Shown: positions 7,979 to 10,826 of the stretch, in pieces
Numbering within the stretch: position 1 is the first letter of the stretch
Layout of the letters: every line of letters starts with the position of its first letter
Assembly: GCA_934678915.1 (NCBI GenBank)
Contig: CAKUSF010000065.1
Coordinates: 1-10,826 of the forward strand
Direction of reading: 5' to 3'
Source of the DNA: an uncultured Bacteroidales bacterium
GTDB taxonomy: Bacteria > Bacteroidota > Bacteroidia > Bacteroidales > UBA932
Length of the DNA: 10,826 nucleotides
The notes under the pieces: model-generated
The model's database searches: none
Told to the model about the DNA's origin: nothing
Seen by the model: only the letters and a program-made list of their open reading frames with translations
Translations under genes and position numbers: made by a program

Positions 7979-9451
7979 TTAATCACTTAACATGTGATGA
8001 TACATCTCATCCGCACCCACGCCATCCAAATATCGGAAAGTATTAGGATTCGATTTACATATTCTTAGATACATCTTAAAATTTTTTTCTATAGTTATTT
8101 TTGTTCTTTTGCACTCTGATATTTTCTTATCCATTGAATAATGTCCGTCAACAAATGCAGAAGTAAAGCAATGTGGACAAAAACGATATGCCCAACAATC
8201 TTTACATAGTGTATTGGCCTTATTTATGTATTCCACTGTCGTTTTCAAAATAGTATCAGAATCTATTCCTTTATCAACATTTCCTATTGATAATTGGTGA
8301 CCATCATACATCTCCTCACAAGGGTACAATTCTCCCTTTGACGTTACCACCATGCTTCGTAAACCTAAAATACATATCCCATTGGGCCAATAAAATGCAT
8401 AATCATCAAGTTTTTTAAGCTTCCTAAAATACAACATTTTCATAGCTCTGATATGATAATTATATGATATCCTAATATCCGAAAAATCTTTATTCCCTGC
8501 AATATGGCGATTTATAAATAATTCTTTACTATAATCATCGAAGTTACTGAGGAAATCCCCATAATGGACTCTTTCCGAAAAGCTATTTTTCGCTGGATTC
8601 AATGTCAAAACAATGAAAGAATCTATCGGCATATCTTTAAATAATACTCCGGAAAAATACGAATCCAGAATATTCATCTCATACTGATGCGGAACAATCA
8701 AAACATTAAATATCATATTTCTAATGAAATATTTTTCATCATAATTCCTAATTTGCCATAGATTTCTTTCCACAATTTGATGAGTGGGTCTCTTATTCCG
8801 AGATACCCTATAGAGATCATGTACGTTTTCCGGTCCATCAAGGCTAACTGTTAAACGGAAATTGTTTTTAACCAAAAATGTAATGATTTCAGGGGTTAAT
8901 AAAGTAAGGTTAGTATTCATAGCAAAACCAATTCCTTCCTCAAGGCTATTTGCATAGTCAACAATATCTTTGATGACATTGAATGCCATCAAAGATTCTC
9001 CTCCATAGAATATAATCGTTCTTGCTGACTTGTTAGTAGCAATCTTCACGAATAAATCAATCGCTTTTTTTGCTGTTTCTATACTTATTTCATGCGAATT
9101 ATTATGACTTCTCCTATTCTCATAACTTCCTGAATACACACAATATTCACATCTCAAATTACATTCTTCTGTTGTGATGAAGCATAATTGATTGACTTGT
9201 TGATTGATTTTTTTTATTATCTTTTCATTGATACTTGCCTTTCTGCTTAATGACATCTTCGGAATAGAAAAAGGCTTTAACATATCAAACTCTGATTGAA
9301 GTTTGTCTATTATGTTGTTGTATTTATCATTATTAACATCATTAAGAATTGCCTCCTCTACAGATAAGAATTCATTAGAATAACGGTCATACAAAATGTG
9401 TTCGCCATCTTCTACAAAAGAAAAAATAGTCTTCATTATTTCAACACTCAT
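7979..9451 (-). CDS. Radical SAM/SPASM peptide maturase
   Basis: The predicted enzyme (490 residues) modifies the precursor peptide encoded 59 bases upstream. Residues 1-90 form a leader region (IFSFVEDGEHILYDRYSNEF) like that before the catalytic domain in many Bacteroidota peptide maturases; this segment may help bind the leader. The radical SAM motif is CNLRCEYC (C97, C101, C104), with FYGGES at 148-153 and SLDGPE at 203-208. The SPASM domain shows C360-x12-G-x4-C378, then C416-x2-C419-x5-C425-x2-C428 and C447, enough for two auxiliary 4Fe-4S clusters. CPHC has a two-residue spacing where the usual pattern, and the anSME in this window, has three. The product could be a thioether (sactipeptide/ranthipeptide) or another C-X crosslink. 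M6 (ATG 9434-9436) is an alternative start. The gene is strongly AT-rich (16 G/C of 60 in one counted line), unlike its downstream neighbour. Confidence 0.92.
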   Translation of the reverse strand: MSVEIMKTIFSFVEDGEHILYDRYSNEFLSVEEAILNDVNNDKYNNIIDKLQSEFDMLKPFSIPKMSLSRKASINEKIIKKINQQVNQLCFITTEECNLRCEYCVYSGSYENRRSHNNSHEISIETAKKAIDLFVKIATNKSARTIIFYGGESLMAFNVIKDIVDYANSLEEGIGFAMNTNLTLLTPEIITFLVKNNFRLTVSLDGPENVHDLYRVSRNKRPTHQIVERNLWQIRNYDEKYFIRNMIFNVLIVPHQYEMNILDSYFSGVLFKDMPIDSFIVLTLNPAKNSFSERVHYGDFLSNFDDYSKELFINRHIAGNKDFSDIRISYNYHIRAMKMLYFRKLKKLDDYAFYWPNGICILGLRSMVVTSKGELYPCEEMYDGHQLSIGNVDKGIDSDTILKTTVEYINKANTLCKDCWAYRFCPHCFTSAFVDGHYSMDKKISECKRTKITIEKNFKMYLRICKSNPNTFRYLDGVGADEMYHHMLSD

Positions 9452-9462
9452 ATTAACGCAAA

Positions 9463-9490
9463 AGAGGAGGAAAGAAAATCTACATCCTCT
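9463..9490 (-). promoter_or_regulatory. Possible hairpin between precursor and maturase genes
   Basis: In the minus-strand transcript AGAGGA (9490-9485) can pair with UCCUCU (9468-9463) across a 16-base loop, followed by UUUUGC and then, shortly after, the maturase ATG at 9451. It could act as a weak attenuator or an mRNA-stability element that makes precursor exceed maturase, as is common in RiPP operons. The stem is only 6 bp, so this is tentative. Confidence 0.3.
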
Positions 9491-9510
9491 CTCCCCCTTA
9501 CAGCACTACA

Positions 9511-9720
9511 TCAATGATAGGATGATGCATATTTCTTTCCGCCTGACGCAGATACTCCTGGAGAGCAAATACAACATGCACATCCTGCTACCGGCTCAGT
9601 ATTGTCCACTGGTTTCTCATCACCGATTCCTTTGCCTTGAATCTGGAGCAGCTCATCATCGCACAGGGCAACATTTGATGATAGGATTACTGAAATCCCT
9701 TGTAACAATTTTTTCTTCAT
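9511..9720 (-). CDS. Cys-rich RiPP precursor peptide
   Basis: This 69-residue peptide begins MKKKLLQGISVILSSNVALC and has a leader ending CDDELLQIQGKG (residues 20-31). That resembles Bacteroidota double-glycine-type natural-product leaders (usually L-S/T-x-E-E-L-x-x-I-x-G-G), here with GKG instead of GG. The likely core (about 32-69) starts IGDEKPVDN and carries a dense cysteine cluster GCACCICSPG with C47, C49, C50 and C52, then VSASGGKKYASSYH. It sits between a secreted DUF3244-like gene and a radical SAM/SPASM maturase on the same strand, the classic place for the maturase substrate. Cysteines and nearby Ser/Ala/Val/Ile would be the candidate sites for thioether or other crosslinks. I do not recognise a named family for this exact core. 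The leader's type agrees with a C39 exporter, of which only a stub survives in this operon. A small Cys-rich protein of other function is the main alternative. Confidence 0.82.
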   Translation of the reverse strand: MKKKLLQGISVILSSNVALCDDELLQIQGKGIGDEKPVDNTEPVAGCACCICSPGVSASGGKKYASSYH

Positions 9721-9746
9721 CTTTGATTATTAATTTAGTTGTTATT

Positions 9747-9766
9747 TTGATGATAACGGTCATCAA
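9747..9766. other. Intercistronic inverted repeat
   Basis: TTGATGA (9747-9753) and TCATCAA (9760-9766) form a perfect 7-bp stem around a 6-base loop, between the DUF3244-like gene and the precursor gene. Neither strand has a run of T directly after it that would make a standard terminator. It may be an mRNA processing or stability element that sets the precursor level, or an operator. Confidence 0.4.
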
Positions 9767-9791
9767 TACCTAAGATATAGCAAAAAACAAA

Positions 9792-10187
9792 TTATAGAAA
9801 CAAATAGCCAATATAGCCGATGTAATGCTTCTTTTTTATTAACGTGAAAGATATAATATAACTTCCCTCTTTCTCAGCTAATGGAATGACTGACTTTTTC
9901 TCATTAGTACTAAAAACATGAAATTCTCCCGTTGTACTATTGAATATCTCAATATCAACTTTTTCAATATTATCAGCAAGTGTGACTACTATCGAAGACA
10001 GAAAGGAACTATAGTATGCTTCAATAGGAACGGAAATAATTGAATGAGGCGATAATACTTCTTCTCCATTAATTGGTATTACAGAAATAGACTTATCATC
10101 GTTTTCCACCACATAATTATTAGCGGAAAATGATAAAAAAGAAAGTTGAAGCAGCAATAGAATGAAAACAGCTTTCTGAATTTTCAT
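9792..10187 (-). CDS. Secreted DUF3244-like small protein
   Basis: This protein of 131 residues has a clear signal peptide (MKIQKAVFILLLLQLSFLSF, probable cut near SFSA at 20-22). The rest is a beta-rich domain with KSISVIPINGEEVL, SSIVVTLADNIEKVDIEIFN and SVIPLAEKEGSYIISFTL. This pattern of alternating strands with an IxxxxG-SY-I-F ending resembles DUF3244, a small immunoglobulin-like family of secreted Bacteroidota proteins. Members are often encoded near radical SAM peptide clusters, but their role is unknown. It is the first gene of the minus-strand operon, 71 bases before the precursor gene and directly behind a good promoter. It could bind or chaperone the peptide outside the inner membrane, or give self-protection; both are inference. 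The C-terminus KKKHYIGYIGYLFL is unusually hydrophobic for the family as I know it. Family assignment is by eye. Confidence 0.72.
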   Translation of the reverse strand: MKIQKAVFILLLLQLSFLSFSANNYVVENDDKSISVIPINGEEVLSPHSIISVPIEAYYSSFLSSIVVTLADNIEKVDIEIFNSTTGEFHVFSTNEKKSVIPLAEKEGSYIISFTLIKKKHYIGYIGYLFL

Positions 10188-10215
10188 ATGAATATATCAG
10201 TAATTTAACTTATTG

Positions 10216-10249
10216 CAAAATTAAGTTCTTATAGTGAGATTGAGACAAT
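10216..10249 (-). promoter_or_regulatory. Promoter of the RiPP operon
   Basis: On the minus strand TAATTTTG (10223-10216) matches the Bacteroidota -7 consensus TAnnTTTG. An upstream ATTG (10249-10246) lies 22 bases away as an imperfect -33 element. Transcription would start about 20 bases before the DUF3244-like ATG at 10187. No other strong box lies between that gene and the precursor or maturase genes, which supports one operon from 10187 down to at least 5688. Confidence 0.55.
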
Positions 10250-10518
10250 TTTTAACCTAACTTTCAGATGACCGAAAAAACGTCTTCTAATACCGCACAA
10301 AGGATATTTCTTCCTGTGTAGTAAAATACGCATCTAACCAATCACACTTTAATTATTTGATATTAAACAGATTATAGACACAACATATTAAAAATAAAAT
10401 CAATCACTACTGTTGTTAGTTAACTATCAATAAATTACAAAGAAGTAGTTTCTGCTCTTTAAAACCGCATAATACACTAAAGCCAAGAGTCCCATAATAC
10501 TACTGCCCAAGGAGTGGT
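10250..10518. other. AT-rich intergenic stretch, no gene seen
   Basis: Between the RiPP operon promoter and the anSME remnant, all frames are closed by frequent stops. A minus-strand frame around 10288-10350 reads LDAYFTTQEEISFVRY before a stop. A plus-strand frame from ATG 10268 has 17 codons. Neither is recognisable. No transposase, integrase or tRNA remnant was identified. Confidence 0.5.
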
Positions 10519-10532
10519 CGTAGCCTGCTACG
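10519..10532. repeat. Near-perfect palindrome at the remnant boundary
   Basis: CGTAGC and GCTACG flank a 2-base centre (ct). The palindrome lies 28 bases before the point where similarity to the anSME 3' end begins, close to the junction between AT-rich and GC-rich DNA. It may be a trace of the recombination event or a protein-binding site; nothing else supports a specific role. Confidence 0.35.
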
Positions 10533-10559
10533 TGAGCAGTAACGGAAGTGGGCCACTCA

Positions 10560-10676
10560 GGCTACCAAATGTTTTTCAGCCACGTCGCCCCCTACATGAA
10601 AGACCTCCTGTCCCGCAAGATGCCCCCTGCCTACGTCATCCCCTGGGCCCGTACACACGCGATCCTACAGCGGTAA
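10560..10676 (+). pseudogene. Orphan 3' end of a second anSME gene
   Basis: Translation of 10560-10673 gives GYQMFFSHVAPYMKDLLSRK, then MPPAYVIPWARTHAILQR and a TAA stop. It matches the last 42 codons of the intact anSME (3565-3693) apart from loss of the three codons M-D-Y, one Ser-to-Pro change and a different final tail (LQR versus GEKR). At least eight of the aligned codons differ only synonymously (Gln, Phe, Val, Pro, Arg, Thr, His, Ile). The fragment therefore comes from a separate paralogue or orthologue that evolved under selection, not from a recent copy of the neighbouring gene. Similarity begins abruptly after the position of the last SPASM cysteine. Upstream the frame is closed by TGA at 10533-10535, so no functional protein is made. 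It shares orientation with the intact gene and marks the other border of the RiPP block. Confidence 0.9.
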
Positions 10677-10794
10677 AAGGTGAGATATCCGAGACGCAAG
10701 TCCATCCCTCCCCTAAAAGCCCCACATTATCCCACGTGCGTGAAATCAAGCGAATCACTCACGAAAGGACGATGGAAAGCATCTTGTGAGTAGG

Positions 10795-10826
10795 ATGAGT
10801 CGTTATACGCACGGGCAATGGTTTAC
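10795..10826 (+). CDS. Possible start of a gene leaving the window
   Basis: An ATG at 10795 opens MSRYTHGQWF and stays open to the window edge, about 10 codons. It is too short to identify, and the preceding 118 bases (10677-10794) hold no recognisable gene or promoter box. It may equally be noncoding. Confidence 0.2.
   Translation, partial: MSRYTHGQWF

Noticed and set aside
10288..10350. Minus-strand frame ending LDAYFTTQEEISFVRY and a stop
   Set aside because: About 20 codons with no recognised family and a stop just upstream; it could be a gene tail but cannot be supported.
10514..10789. A 91-codon plus-strand frame near the right end
   Set aside because: Its middle (HERPPVPQDAPCLRHPLG) is the out-of-frame shadow of the anSME tail; the same shadow occurs over the intact gene at 3438-3737. 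The real frame is the remnant at 10560-10676.
10677..10826. Candidate tRNA or attachment site at the right end
   Set aside because: Short inverted repeats (ACTCAC and GTGAGT) occur, but no cloverleaf, anticodon arm or acceptor stem could be drawn, and no integrase gene lies in the window.

Overview
The window looks like a chromosomal segment of a gut-type Bacteroidota bacterium, probably order Bacteroidales. Reasons: a serine-type sulfatase beside an anaerobic sulfatase-maturating enzyme, a carboxypeptidase-regulatory-domain outer-membrane beta-barrel, a lipoprotein/TPR/transmembrane/helix-turn-helix regulator, a DUF3244-like secreted protein, and promoter boxes of the Bacteroidota TAnnTTTG type. 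No rRNA, tRNA, CRISPR array, intact transposase or integrase was seen.

Layout. Bases 1-272 hold no convincing gene, only a short dispersed-repeat-like motif and a promoter-like box. Bases 273-717 are a broken AAA ATPase gene (DUF234/archaeal-ATPase-like) with its middle deleted and its two ends joined out of frame. Bases 761-3693 (+) are a tight, GC-rich pair: a serine-type sulfatase lipoprotein and the radical-SAM anSME that would turn its active-site serine into formylglycine. Convergent to it, on the minus strand from 10187 down to 3762, lies a peptide natural-product (RiPP) locus. In transcription order it holds a DUF3244-like secreted protein, a 69-residue Cys-rich precursor peptide, a radical SAM/SPASM maturase, an outer-membrane beta-barrel protein, a 29-codon stub of a C39-peptidase (bacteriocin-exporter type) gene, and a membrane-anchored TPR regulator with its own promoter. 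The right end carries a second, orphan 3' end of an anSME gene (10560-10676, + strand) and then about 150 bases of mostly unassigned DNA.

How it fits together. The sulfatase and anSME form a sulfated-glycan utilisation pair. The RiPP genes form a separate AT-rich operon: the precursor has a leader ending DELLQIQGKG and a core with a CACCIC cluster, and the neighbouring SPASM maturase is the obvious candidate to modify it. The C39 stub, 8 bases after the beta-barrel gene, shows that a leader-peptidase/exporter gene once followed in this operon and was almost entirely lost here. The RiPP block is bracketed by two direct copies of the anSME 3' end, which differ mainly at synonymous sites. That suggests recombination with, or insertion beside, a second anSME locus. 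Base composition changes sharply between the maturase and the beta-barrel gene although only 2 bases separate them, so the locus looks mosaic.
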